Shown here piece after piece: positions 7,563 through 14,920 of a stretch of 19,639 nt of DNA. A model generated the notes under the pieces. It was not told the origin of the DNA. It did no database searches and worked only from the letters and a program-made list of their open reading frames with translations. The translations under genes and the position numbers were made by a program. Each line of letters opens with the position of its first letter. The stretch's first letter is position 1. The DNA is from Gemmatimonadota bacterium (lineage in GTDB: Bacteria; Gemmatimonadota; Gemmatimonadetes; Gemmatimonadales; GWC2-71-9), in contig JAGGAG010000026.1 in the NCBI GenBank assembly GCA_017889745.1, positions 1-19,639 on the forward strand, written 5' to 3'.

Positions 7563-8022
7563 CGAGCTTCTCGAGGTAGTGCTTGAGGGATTCGGGGTCG
7601 ATGCTGGGCTCGGGGCCGTCGTCGGACGACTGCACCCCCGCCTCGTCGAACAGGCTCTCGGCGGCGAAGATGGGCGCGTGCAGCCGGAGCGCCAGCGCGA
7701 TGCTGTCGGACGGGCGGGCATCCACCTGGAACACGTGGTCCTCGCGGTGGATCTGCAGTTCCGCGAAGTACGTGTTCTCCCGGACGGCGCTGATGATCAC
7801 CCGGCGCAGCGACCCTCCGAGCCCCATCAGCACCTGCTTGAAGAGGTCGTGCGTCAGGGGGCGCTGGGCCCGCACCCCCTGCATCTCCATCGCGATCGCG
7901 TTGGCCTCGGCCGGGCCGATCCATATGGGCAGGATGCGCGTCCCGCCCTTCTCCCGCAGGAGAACCACGGGCGAGTTGCTCGCCCGGTCCACGCGAATGT
8001 CGGAAACGGTGACTTCGATCAC
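7531..8022 (-). CDS. Bifunctional nuclease family protein (BFN/DUF151 domain)
   Basis: 163 residues covering one BFN domain. Characteristic are LPIWIGPAEANAIA (31-44), the LTHDLFKQVL helix (56-65) and DARPSDSIALALR (101-113). Plant and thermophile members have been reported to have RNase/DNase activity; the activity in this lineage is not known, so the name is by family only. The acidic C-terminal tail (SSDDGPEPSIDPESLKHYLEKLD) is variable in the family. The start GTG 8022 gives the usual MIEVTVSDIRVD beginning and lies 19 nt after the metK stop; the frame is open further upstream into metK, but without family similarity. The 3' end overlaps the presumed start of the next gene. Confidence 0.88.
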   Translation of the reverse strand: MIEVTVSDIRVDRASNSPVVLLREKGGTRILPIWIGPAEANAIAMEMQGVRAQRPLTHDLFKQVLMGLGGSLRRVIISAVRENTYFAELQIHREDHVFQVDARPSDSIALALRLHAPIFAAESLFDEAGVQSSDDGPEPSIDPESLKHYLEKLDPQDFGRFSP

Positions 8023-8041
8023 GCCACCGGTCCGGACCTGT

Positions 8042-9250
8042 CTAGCGCAGGGCGCGAAGCAGCGCCTGCGCCTTGTCGGTCCGCTCCCAGGTGAAGAATT
8101 CCACGGTCCGCCCATCGATCCGCCGGTTGTACGGCCGGCGCCCGAAGTGACCGTACGCCGAGGTGGCCGAGTAGATCGGCTTCCGCAGCTTGAGGGCGGC
8201 GATGATCCCGCGCGGCGTCAGGTCGAACACTTCGCGCACCGCCGCCTCGAGTCTTGCGTCGCTCACCGTGCCGGTGCCGAACGTCTGCACCATCACCGAC
8301 ACCGGTTCGGCCACGCCGATGGCGTAGGCCACCTGCACCTCGCACCGGCGCGCCAGCTTCGCGGCGACGATGTTCTTCGCCACCCAGCGCATCGCGTACG
8401 CCGCCGACCGGTCCACTTTCGACGGATCCTTGCCGCTGAACGCCCCGCCGCCGTGCCGCGCCATGCCGCCGTAGGTATCCACGATGATCTTGCGGCCGGT
8501 GAGCCCGGCATCGCCGTGCGGGCCGCCGATGACGAACCGGCCCGTCGGGTTGATGAAGAACTTGATACCGCGGGTCTCGAGCTTGTGCGCCCGCAGCACC
8601 GGCTTGATCACCTGGTCGATGACCGTGCGGCGGATCGTGCCCTGCGTCAGTTCGCGGCCGTTGTAGCGCTCCGCATGCTGGGTGGATACCACCACCGTCT
8701 TCACCTTCGACGGCCGGTCGCCGGCGTACTCCACCGACACCTGGCTCTTGCCGTCGGGCCGGAGCCACTCCACCGGCCGCTTCCCGTCGACACCCTTGCG
8801 CACGGCCGCGAGGCGCTCGGTGATGCGGTGCGCCAGCATGATCGGCAGCGGCATCAGCTCCTTCGTCTCGTCGCAGGCATAGCCGAACATCATCCCCTGG
8901 TCGCCCGCGCCCTCCCGGTCCACGCCCATGGCGATGTCCGGCGACTGCCGGTCGATGGTACTCAGCACCGCGCAGGTGCGCCCGTCGATGCCGAAGTTCG
9001 CGTCGGTGTAGCCGATGCGGTTCAGGGTATCCCGGACGATGTCGGGGATATGCACGTACGTCGTGGTCGTGATCTCGCCCGCCACCACCGCCATGCCGGT
9101 GGTGACCAGCGTCTCGCAGGCCACGCGCGCCTTCGGGTCATCGGCGAGGATCGCGTCCAGCACCGCATCGGAGATCGCATCGGCGACCTTGTCGGGATGG
9201 CCTTCGGTGACGGACTCGGACGTGAAGACGTGCTTGGTGTTCTTCGCCAT
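8042..9250 (-). CDS. metK: S-adenosylmethionine synthetase
   Basis: Makes S-adenosylmethionine from methionine and ATP in the cytosol. 402 residues, slightly longer than the E. coli enzyme. Clear family motifs: SVTEGHPDK (13-21), the ATP-binding GAGDQG (114-119) with MMFGYACDET next to it, GPHGDAGLTGRKIIVDTYGG (243-262), and the glycine-rich GGGAFSGKDPSKVDRS (267-282). The start ATG 9250 has AGGA two bases upstream after a pyrimidine run. It is separated from ptsI by 33 nt, the largest gap of the long operon, so an internal promoter here is possible but not visible. No SAM riboswitch fits into that gap. Confidence 0.98.
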   Translation of the reverse strand: MAKNTKHVFTSESVTEGHPDKVADAISDAVLDAILADDPKARVACETLVTTGMAVVAGEITTTTYVHIPDIVRDTLNRIGYTDANFGIDGRTCAVLSTIDRQSPDIAMGVDREGAGDQGMMFGYACDETKELMPLPIMLAHRITERLAAVRKGVDGKRPVEWLRPDGKSQVSVEYAGDRPSKVKTVVVSTQHAERYNGRELTQGTIRRTVIDQVIKPVLRAHKLETRGIKFFINPTGRFVIGGPHGDAGLTGRKIIVDTYGGMARHGGGAFSGKDPSKVDRSAAYAMRWVAKNIVAAKLARRCEVQVAYAIGVAEPVSVMVQTFGTGTVSDARLEAAVREVFDLTPRGIIAALKLRKPIYSATSAYGHFGRRPYNRRIDGRTVEFFTWERTDKAQALLRALR

Positions 9251-9283
9251 GATCCTGGGGGAAAGAGAGACGTGCCGGCCCGT

Positions 9284-11101
9284 TCAGGACGGCGGTGGTG
9301 GAGTGGGCAAGCTAACGACGCGCCCGCGCGCCTGCAACGCGGCGTGCGGGTCGATGAGCCGCAGGTCGACGTGCGGCGCCACCGCGTCGCGCAGCGCCTC
9401 GTCCACCTCGGCCGGGCCGCGCGCGTCCATCGCCGCCGTGGCCGCCGCCCGTGCCGCCGACAGGGGCACGCTGCGGATCACCCACTTCACCAGCGGGATC
9501 GACGGCGGTGCGATGCTGAAGATGCGGAACCCGAGCCCCACGAGCAGCACCGCGCTCAGCGGCTCCGAGGCCATCTCCCCGCACACGCTCGCGGGCAGGT
9601 CGCGGGTCGCCGCCGCCGCCACGACCTGCGCCAGTTGCCGCACCACCGCCGGATGGTGCGGCGTGAACCGCTCCGCCAGCCGCGCGTTGCCCCGGTCGAG
9701 CGCCAGGGTGTACTGCGTCAGGTCATTGGTGCCCACGCTGAAGAAGTCGCTCACTTCGGCGAGCTTGTCGGCGATGAGCACCGCCGCCGGCGTCTCGATC
9801 ATCACGCCCACGCGCAGGTGCTCCGCCACCTTGAAACCGTCCCGCAGGAGGGAGGCGCGCTCCTCGGCCAGCAGCGCCCGCGTATCGCTCACCTCGTCCA
9901 CCCGCGTCACCAGCGGCAGCATCAGCTGCACGTTGCGGTCGGCCGCGGCGCGGAGGATCGCGCGCAGCTGCGTGCGGAACACCTCCGGCTGGTCCAGGCA
10001 CACCCGGATCGAGCGCCAGCCGAGGAACGGGTTCGCCTCCTGCGGCATGCGGAACGCCGCCGGGAACTTGTCGCCTCCCAGGTCGTACGAGCGGATGATC
10101 ACCGGGCTCTTGGGGAACGCCAGGCTCACCCGCTTGAAGTAGGAGTACTGCTCCGCCTCGGTGGGGAGCGCTGCGCGCCCCGTGAGCAGGAACTCGGTGC
10201 GCAGCAGCCCCACCCCCTCGGCCCCCGAGCGCATCGCCGCCTCGATCTCGTCGGGCAGGTCCACGTTGCCCATCATGCTCACGCGGATGCCGTCGGGCGT
10301 TTCCGCCGGCAGCGCCACCACGCTCTCCAGCTGGAACTCCAGCCGGTGGCGCCGGCTGATCTGGACCTTCGCCTCCTCCAGTTCCACCGGCGTCGGGTCC
10401 ACCGTGATGGCGCCCGCCTGCCCGTCGATCAGCACCAGCGTCCCCTCGGGGATCTTCGCCAGCGCGCCCGTCACGCCCATCACCGTCGGGATGCCGAGCG
10501 AGTGCGCCAGGATCGCCGCGTGCGACGTGCGCGTCCCTTCCTCGCTGATGAGCCCCACCACGTGCTCCCGGTCGAGCTGCACCGTGAGCCCCGGCGAGAG
10601 CTCGTGCGCCACCACGATCATCTGCTCGTCTTCCGGCAGCGACCAGATCTCGTGGCCCGGGCGGCCCATCAGCACGTTCAGCATCCGCAGCTGGATCGCG
10701 TGCAGGTCGGCCAGGCGGTCGCGCAGGTGGGCGCTCTGCGATGCCGACCAGGCCGCCCGCAGCTCGAGCGCCTTGAACTCGTACGCCGTCTCCGCCGACA
10801 GCATGTTGTTGCGGATCAGCACCTCGACCGACGCCAGGAAGTCCTCGTCCTGCGCCATGAGGATCTGCGCGTCGAAGATGCGCGACTCCTCCTCGCCGGC
10901 CCGGTCCAGCACCTTGCGCCCCAGCTCCTCGAGGTGCGCCACCACCGTGGCGACCGCGGCCCGCAGCCGCTCCACCTCGCCCTCTACCTCCTCCGGCCGC
11001 ACCGTGCGGTCGGGCACGTCGGGGAAGTCCGGACGCATCAGCACCGTCCGCGCGAACGCCACGCCCGGCGACACGCCGATGCCGCGGAGCTGCTGGTGCA
11101 T
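9284..11101 (-). CDS. ptsI: PTS phosphoenolpyruvate-protein phosphotransferase (enzyme I)
   Basis: First enzyme of the phosphotransferase system: takes phosphate from phosphoenolpyruvate onto a histidine and passes it to HPr. 605 residues. The N-terminal domain begins LRGIGVSPGVA; the active-site stretch is EGTRTSHAAILA with phospho-acceptor His194. The PEP-binding barrel carries LLRTEFLL (299-306), DFFSVGTNDLTQYTLALDRGN (452-472) and the catalytic cysteine in ASVCGEMA (Cys507). It is a little longer than the usual 570-590 residues because of a proline-rich C-terminal tail (LPTPPPPS). The start ATG 11101 lies 2 nt after the HPr stop; GTG 11107, overlapping that stop as GTGA, is an in-frame alternative. 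It encodes the general energy-coupling protein for the IIABCD genes upstream. Confidence 0.97.
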   Translation of the reverse strand: MHQQLRGIGVSPGVAFARTVLMRPDFPDVPDRTVRPEEVEGEVERLRAAVATVVAHLEELGRKVLDRAGEEESRIFDAQILMAQDEDFLASVEVLIRNNMLSAETAYEFKALELRAAWSASQSAHLRDRLADLHAIQLRMLNVLMGRPGHEIWSLPEDEQMIVVAHELSPGLTVQLDREHVVGLISEEGTRTSHAAILAHSLGIPTVMGVTGALAKIPEGTLVLIDGQAGAITVDPTPVELEEAKVQISRRHRLEFQLESVVALPAETPDGIRVSMMGNVDLPDEIEAAMRSGAEGVGLLRTEFLLTGRAALPTEAEQYSYFKRVSLAFPKSPVIIRSYDLGGDKFPAAFRMPQEANPFLGWRSIRVCLDQPEVFRTQLRAILRAAADRNVQLMLPLVTRVDEVSDTRALLAEERASLLRDGFKVAEHLRVGVMIETPAAVLIADKLAEVSDFFSVGTNDLTQYTLALDRGNARLAERFTPHHPAVVRQLAQVVAAAATRDLPASVCGEMASEPLSAVLLVGLGFRIFSIAPPSIPLVKWVIRSVPLSAARAAATAAMDARGPAEVDEALRDAVAPHVDLRLIDPHAALQARGRVVSLPTPPPPS

Positions 11102-11103
11102 GC

Positions 11104-11370
11104 TCACGTTTCGCCGAACCCGTCGCTGATGAGTTGCGTGAGGGCGGCCACCGCCGCCGCCTCGTCGCTGCCCGAGGCGCGCACCACCACGCGGCTGCCG
11201 CACTCCGCCGCGAGCATCATCACCCCCATGATGCTCTTCCCGTTCACCGCCATCTCGTCGCGCGCGAGCTCGATGTCGGACGCGAAGCCGGCGGCCAGGC
11301 GGACGAACTGCGCCGCCGGCCGGGCGTGCAGCCCCAGCGAGTTGACGATCTCGATCGTGCGCTCGGTCAC
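11104..11370 (-). CDS. ptsH: Phosphocarrier protein HPr
   Basis: 88 residues, the standard length. His15 in NSLGLHARPAAQF is the residue phosphorylated by enzyme I; Ser46 in VNGKSIMGVMMLA is the residue phosphorylated by HPr kinase, whose gene lies in the same operon. Both sites are intact, so the protein can work in sugar transport and in regulation. GTG 11370 overlaps the IID stop as GTGA, indicating translational coupling; a GGAGGG stretch lies about 11 nt upstream, rather far. Two bases separate its stop from the ptsI start. Confidence 0.97.
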   Translation of the reverse strand: MTERTIEIVNSLGLHARPAAQFVRLAAGFASDIELARDEMAVNGKSIMGVMMLAAECGSRVVVRASGSDEAAAVAALTQLISDGFGET

Positions 11371-12107
11371 AGCATTACCATCCCTCCGGCACCCAGCAGG
11401 ATCAGCACGATCAGGGCATAGCGCACCGCGCTGTAGTGCGTGCCTCCCCACCGGGACAGTACGACGCCACCTGCCGCCAGGAACACCGCCAGGACCATCG
11501 CCGACGGCTTGACCCCGGCGAGCAGCCAGCGTCCGGCCAGCGGCACCGCGAGGCCCACCGCGAAGCCCGCCACCGGGCCCACCCGCTCCGCCGCGCGCGG
11601 CAGCCACGACCGGCCCACCGCGCCACCCACCTGCAGCCCCTCGCGCAGCCCGGTGCGGAGTGACCACCACGCCGTGCCGATCCGCAGCGCGTTGTACGCC
11701 ACCAGGAATCCCGCGACGGCCCAGACGCTTGCGCCCAGCGCCACCGCCGCGATCGCGAGGGCCGACAGCGCCGGCACCACACCCGCCCAGAAGAGCCGGT
11801 CGCCGATCGCGCCGAGCGGACCGCACAGCGCGATGCGGAGCCGGCTCACCTGCTCGCCCGGCACGCCGTCGCGTTCGGCCCGCGCCAGCGCCCCGAGCGC
11901 CAGGCCTGCGAGGTTCGGGTTGCAGTTGAAGAACTCGGCCGAGCGCACCACCGCCGCCGTGTGCCGCGCCGGGTCGCGCGTGCGCAGTTCGTCGAGCAGG
12001 GGTTCCGCCGCGTAGCCCATGCCGATGCCCAGCATGCGCTCGTAGTTCCAGTCGCCCTGGATCGCGAACAGCCGCAGGAACGCCCGCGCCCACCCCGGGA
12101 CGCTCAT
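11367..12107 (-). CDS. PTS mannose/fructose/sorbose-family component IID
   Basis: Membrane component that pairs with IIC to form the sugar channel of mannose-type PTS. 246 residues, shorter than the usual 270-300. Family signatures: the N-terminal FAIQGDWNYERMLGIGM segment, FFNCNPNLAG (59-68), and LCGPLGAIGDRLFW (94-107), close to the conserved GPLAGIGD motif. Several hydrophobic segments follow toward the C terminus (about 112-142, 176-196, 203-218, 228-245). ATG 12107 overlaps the IIC stop as ATGA and its stop overlaps the HPr start, so it is tightly coupled. The substrate cannot be read from sequence: no sugar kinase, isomerase or glycosidase gene is near. Confidence 0.93.
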   Translation of the reverse strand: MSVPGWARAFLRLFAIQGDWNYERMLGIGMGYAAEPLLDELRTRDPARHTAAVVRSAEFFNCNPNLAGLALGALARAERDGVPGEQVSRLRIALCGPLGAIGDRLFWAGVVPALSALAIAAVALGASVWAVAGFLVAYNALRIGTAWWSLRTGLREGLQVGGAVGRSWLPRAAERVGPVAGFAVGLAVPLAGRWLLAGVKPSAMVLAVFLAAGGVVLSRWGGTHYSAVRYALIVLILLGAGGMVML

Positions 12108-12787
12108 CCGAGACCGAACGCGATCACGAGCCCCGCCCCAAAGCCGGCGATGAGCCAGTGCAGCCGCTTGCCCCGCCCGGCACTGCGCGCCGCACCGGCC
12201 GCCGCCGACGCGAGCGCGCACCCGATCGCCGCCGCCGCGAGCAGTCCCTGCAGCCGGGGCGGGACCGGCGAGGACGACCGCAGCAGCAGCGCCCCCGCGA
12301 GGCCGAGTGCCGTGAGCAGCAGCCCGCGAAGCGCGTCGCGCCCGAGCCCGCCCCACTGCAGCGCGCGCAGCCCCGGCTGGCTTCCCGCCGCGAGCGCCGC
12401 CGCCCGGCCGTGCAGCGCCTCGGCATTCAGGTGCCGCAGCCGCTGCAGGCTCCAGCCGCCCAGCACCGCGAGCAGCAGCGCCAGCAGCACGGCCGTGCCC
12501 ATCCGCTCGGGCCAGGGCGCGCCGGCCGCGGCGGTCACCGCCGCCACCGTCGCCGGGCCATGGTCCGGGTACTGCGCCGCGCCCACCGGCAGCACGTCGA
12601 GCGCGAAGAGCTCCAGCAGCACGCCCAGCTGCAGTCCAGTCATCATGTCGCCGGCCAGGAGCCCCGCCACCGTGCCCGCCACCAGCGGCCGCGCGTACAT
12701 CGCCTGCGGCACGCTCACCAGGTCGAGCGCCACGAAGGTGCCCCACGCCAGCAGCAGCAGGAGCGTGCCCGGGTCGAGCGGGCTCAC
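12104..12787 (-). CDS. PTS mannose/fructose/sorbose-family component IIC
   Basis: Integral membrane permease subunit of a mannose-type PTS. 227 residues, below the usual 250-270. The conserved first half is clear: SVPQAMYARPLVAGTVAGLLAGD (25-47), TGLQLGVLLELFALDVLPVGAAQYPD (50-75), the signature of the family. The second half is alanine- and leucine-rich with several membrane segments and a basic ARSAGRGKRLH stretch before the last one, and is less conserved. GTG 12787 overlaps the IIB stop as GTGA. The shortened length together with the short IID suggests a compact variant; loss of transport cannot be excluded. Confidence 0.92.
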   Translation of the reverse strand: MSPLDPGTLLLLLAWGTFVALDLVSVPQAMYARPLVAGTVAGLLAGDMMTGLQLGVLLELFALDVLPVGAAQYPDHGPATVAAVTAAAGAPWPERMGTAVLLALLLAVLGGWSLQRLRHLNAEALHGRAAALAAGSQPGLRALQWGGLGRDALRGLLLTALGLAGALLLRSSSPVPPRLQGLLAAAAIGCALASAAAGAARSAGRGKRLHWLIAGFGAGLVIAFGLG

Positions 12788-13260
12788 GGCATCGATCCCA
12801 GCGGCACCGGCGTCGCCGTCGGCAGGTCCTGCCCGGCGATCTCCGCGCCCTCGGCCGACAGCTCGGTCAGCAGGCGGTGCTCCTCCGGGCTCAGGTAAAC
12901 GTACGGCAGGCGCTCCACGCGCCCCGGCCGGTGGTGAATGCCGCCGAGGTTGATCCGGCGGACGACCGACGGCGCCGCGCGGTAGAGCTGCGCCGCTGCT
13001 TCCACGCTGCCCAGCAGCACCGCCGTGCGCCGGTCATCGGCGTCCCACGCGCGGACCTGCGCCCCGGCACTCGCCACCGTGGCGAACACCACCTCCAGGC
13101 CCTGCGGCACCGCCATCCGGTAGAGGTCCTGCTCCCACCCGCTCTTCGCCACCTCGTCGTCGGCCAGCACGAACCGCTGGATCCCGAGCGGCTGCCCCCA
13201 CCCCACCAGCACCTGTCCATGGATCAACCGGTCGTCCACCCGGCAGAGCACCAGCGTCAT
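12784..13260 (-). CDS. PTS mannose/fructose/sorbose-family component IIB
   Basis: Soluble phosphotransfer subunit that takes phosphate from IIA and gives it to the incoming sugar. 158 residues, the usual length. The family active site RVDDRLIHGQVLVGW is intact with His14 as phospho-acceptor; FVLADDEVAKSGWEQDLYRMAVP (30-52) and INLGGIHHRPG (about 104-114) are further family features. ATG 13260 overlaps the IIA stop as ATGA. Its presence between IIA and IIC completes a separate-subunit IIABCD set. Confidence 0.95.
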   Translation of the reverse strand: MTLVLCRVDDRLIHGQVLVGWGQPLGIQRFVLADDEVAKSGWEQDLYRMAVPQGLEVVFATVASAGAQVRAWDADDRRTAVLLGSVEAAAQLYRAAPSVVRRINLGGIHHRPGRVERLPYVYLSPEEHRLLTELSAEGAEIAGQDLPTATPVPLGSMP

Positions 13261-13634
13261 GCCGAAACCTGGATCGCCTTCTCGCCGATCTCGACCGCGC
13301 GCGTCGCCGCCTCGTCGGGCGAGAGGTCGCGGTGGAATACGAAGTCGAGCAGCATCGCGAGGTTGACGCCCGTCACCACCCGCACGTTGGGACGCTCCCG
13401 CAGCCGCCGCAGTACCGCGAACAGGCACGAGCCGCTCGCCATGTCCACGAAGACGACCGTCGGCCCGGTCCCCACCGCCGCCGCCACCCGCGCCTCGAGG
13501 TCGCCCCGGTCGCAGCCCGAGTTGGACACCGGCGTCAGCGCGTCGGAAACCCCCGAGATCTGCGCCGTCGCGTCCATCAGGGCGCGCGCGAGGCCTCCGT
13601 GGCACACGATCACGCCGCGCAGCGGTTCACTCAT
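13257..13634 (-). CDS. PTS mannose/fructose/sorbose-family component IIA
   Basis: Soluble subunit that receives phosphate from HPr. 125 residues, one EIIA(Man) domain. The phospho-acceptor is His12 in GVIVCHGGLARAL, where the family usually has SHG. TVVFVDMASGSC (59-70) and VVTGVNLAMLLDF (85-97) are the other family segments. ATG 13634 overlaps the hprK stop by 8 nt, so it is translationally coupled to the kinase. This close link to hprK suggests that its main job could be regulatory as well as transport. Confidence 0.95.
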   Translation of the reverse strand: MSEPLRGVIVCHGGLARALMDATAQISGVSDALTPVSNSGCDRGDLEARVAAAVGTGPTVVFVDMASGSCLFAVLRRLRERPNVRVVTGVNLAMLLDFVFHRDLSPDEAATRAVEIGEKAIQVSA

Positions 13635-14592
13635 AGTCTTCCTGGAGGTAGCCCTTGAGCCCGCGCTTCTCCTTCATCCGCTTGATGAGCCGCTCGTTGA
13701 ACGCCGCCGCGACGTCCACGCCCGCGTACCGGAGCAGGTGCATCATCGCCACCACTTCCGACACCACGGTGATGTTCTTTCCCGGGTTGAGCGGCACCAC
13801 CACCTTGGGGATGTGCACGCCCAGCACCTCCGTGGTCTGGTGCGCCAGGCCGGTGCGCTCCGTCGTGTCGCGCGCCGTCTCCCAGTCCTCCAGCTGCACC
13901 ACCACCTCGATGCGCTTCTGCTGCCGCACCGCGCGCACGCCGAAGAGCGCCTGCACGTCGATGAGGCCGATGCCCCGGATCTCCATGTGATGCCCCGCGA
14001 GCTCGTGGCCCCGCCCGATCAGGATGTCGGTGCCGCGCCGCGTCACCTGCACCACGTCGTCCGCCACCAGCCGGTGCCCCCGCTCCACCAGGTCGAGCAC
14101 GCACTCGCTCTTCCCGATGCCCGACCGCCCCACGAAGAGCAGGCCGACTCCATAGACGTCGGCCAGCGATCCGTGCAGCGTGGTGCGCGGCGCGAACGCC
14201 TCCTCCACCAGCGGCTTGATCCGGCGGTAGAACTCGGCGGTCTTGAGGCGCGACCGCAGCACCGGCACGCCCTTCTCGCGCGCGAGCTCGAGCAGCTCCG
14301 CCGGCACGTCAAGGCCCTTGGTCACGAAGACGCAGGGCAGGTCGAAGGTGAAGAAGTTCGAGAGGCGGAGGTGACGCTCGGTGGGCGACAGCGACGTGAG
14401 GTACGTGATCTCCGTCTCGCCCATCACGTGCAGGCGCTGCGGCGCGAACCGCCCGGTGTAGCCGGCCAGCGCCAGCCCCGGGCTCGCGACTTCCGGGTCG
14501 GGCACCGACCGGTCGAGTCCTACGTCGCCGGTCAGCGCCTCCAGCTGGAGCGGGTCATCCGGCCGCTCCAGGAAATCGCGCAGGCGGAGCAT
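13627..14592 (-). CDS. hprK: HPr kinase/phosphorylase
   Basis: Phosphorylates and dephosphorylates Ser46 of HPr in response to metabolite state. 321 residues, the standard length. The N-terminal domain (1-130) is followed by His140 (TTLHGS), the Walker A loop GRSGIGKS (155-162), the acidic pair in VADDVVQV (177-184) and the family signature EIRGIGLIDVQALFG (204-218). The basic C-terminal helix KRMKEKRGLKGY is also typical. The ATG at 14592 shares one base with the hpf stop (TGATG). HprK is best known from Firmicutes but also occurs in many Gram-negative lineages, where it often sits next to EIIA(Man)-like genes as here. Confidence 0.97.
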   Translation of the reverse strand: MLRLRDFLERPDDPLQLEALTGDVGLDRSVPDPEVASPGLALAGYTGRFAPQRLHVMGETEITYLTSLSPTERHLRLSNFFTFDLPCVFVTKGLDVPAELLELAREKGVPVLRSRLKTAEFYRRIKPLVEEAFAPRTTLHGSLADVYGVGLLFVGRSGIGKSECVLDLVERGHRLVADDVVQVTRRGTDILIGRGHELAGHHMEIRGIGLIDVQALFGVRAVRQQKRIEVVVQLEDWETARDTTERTGLAHQTTEVLGVHIPKVVVPLNPGKNITVVSEVVAMMHLLRYAGVDVAAAFNERLIKRMKEKRGLKGYLQEDYE

Positions 14593-14906
14593 CAGCCCTC
14601 GGCTGCCTCGGTGCGCCGCGTCCGCCGCTGCCGGCCCGAGGCCGTTTCCAGCTGGCGCTTGAGCCGCTCCTCGGCGCGGTCGAGGGCGGTGCGATGGTCC
14701 GGTCCCTCGCCCCGGCTCACCAGCGTGTCGCCCCGGGCATCGAGCAGGCGCAGCTCCGCCAGCGACTGGGTTCCCTCCACGTCGAACAACACGGTGCAAC
14801 TGATCGGCCGGATGGCGAGCGCACTCACCCGGTCGGCGATGGTGCCTGCGCGCTCCTGCAACGGTTCGGAAATCTCGCAGTGACGGGCCGTCACGATGGT
14901 CTGCAC
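14592..14906 (-). CDS. hpf: Ribosome hibernation promoting factor, short form (HPF/RaiA family)
   Basis: 104 residues with the fold-defining pattern of the family: QTIVTARHCEISEPLQERA at the start, a middle strand CTVLFDVEG, LAELRLLDARGD and the helix HRTALDRAEERLKRQLE. The family binds the small ribosomal subunit and silences ribosomes in stationary phase. It lacks the C-terminal dimerization domain of long HPF, so it is a short form. GTG 14906 is preceded by a perfect AGGAGG four bases upstream, the best ribosome binding site of the window. It sits before hprK, an arrangement related to the rpoN-hpf-ptsN-hprK clusters of proteobacteria, but rpoN is not here. Confidence 0.9.
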   Translation of the reverse strand: MQTIVTARHCEISEPLQERAGTIADRVSALAIRPISCTVLFDVEGTQSLAELRLLDARGDTLVSRGEGPDHRTALDRAEERLKRQLETASGRQRRTRRTEAAEG

Positions 14907-14910
14907 GAAT

Positions 14911-14916
14911 CCTCCT
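14911..14916 (-). promoter_or_regulatory. Consensus ribosome binding site of hpf
   Basis: AGGAGG on the minus strand with a 4-nt spacer to GTG 14906. It fixes the start of hpf, which lies in a frame with an uninterrupted upstream extension, and contrasts with the overlap-coupled starts of most neighbours. Confidence 0.75.
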
Positions 14917-14920
14917 GAGG

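Noticed and set aside
9251..9300. GC-rich hairpin (CCGT...ACGG) around the ptsI stop, possible terminator or SAM-responsive leader before metK
   Set aside because: The stem is only 4 bp, no proper T run follows, and 33 nt is too short for any known SAM riboswitch.
7583..11512. Very long plus-strand open frame opposite metK and ptsI (1309 codons)
   Set aside because: It crosses several real genes on the other strand, including their boundaries, and is full of His, Arg and Pro runs typical of antisense translation of high-GC genes.
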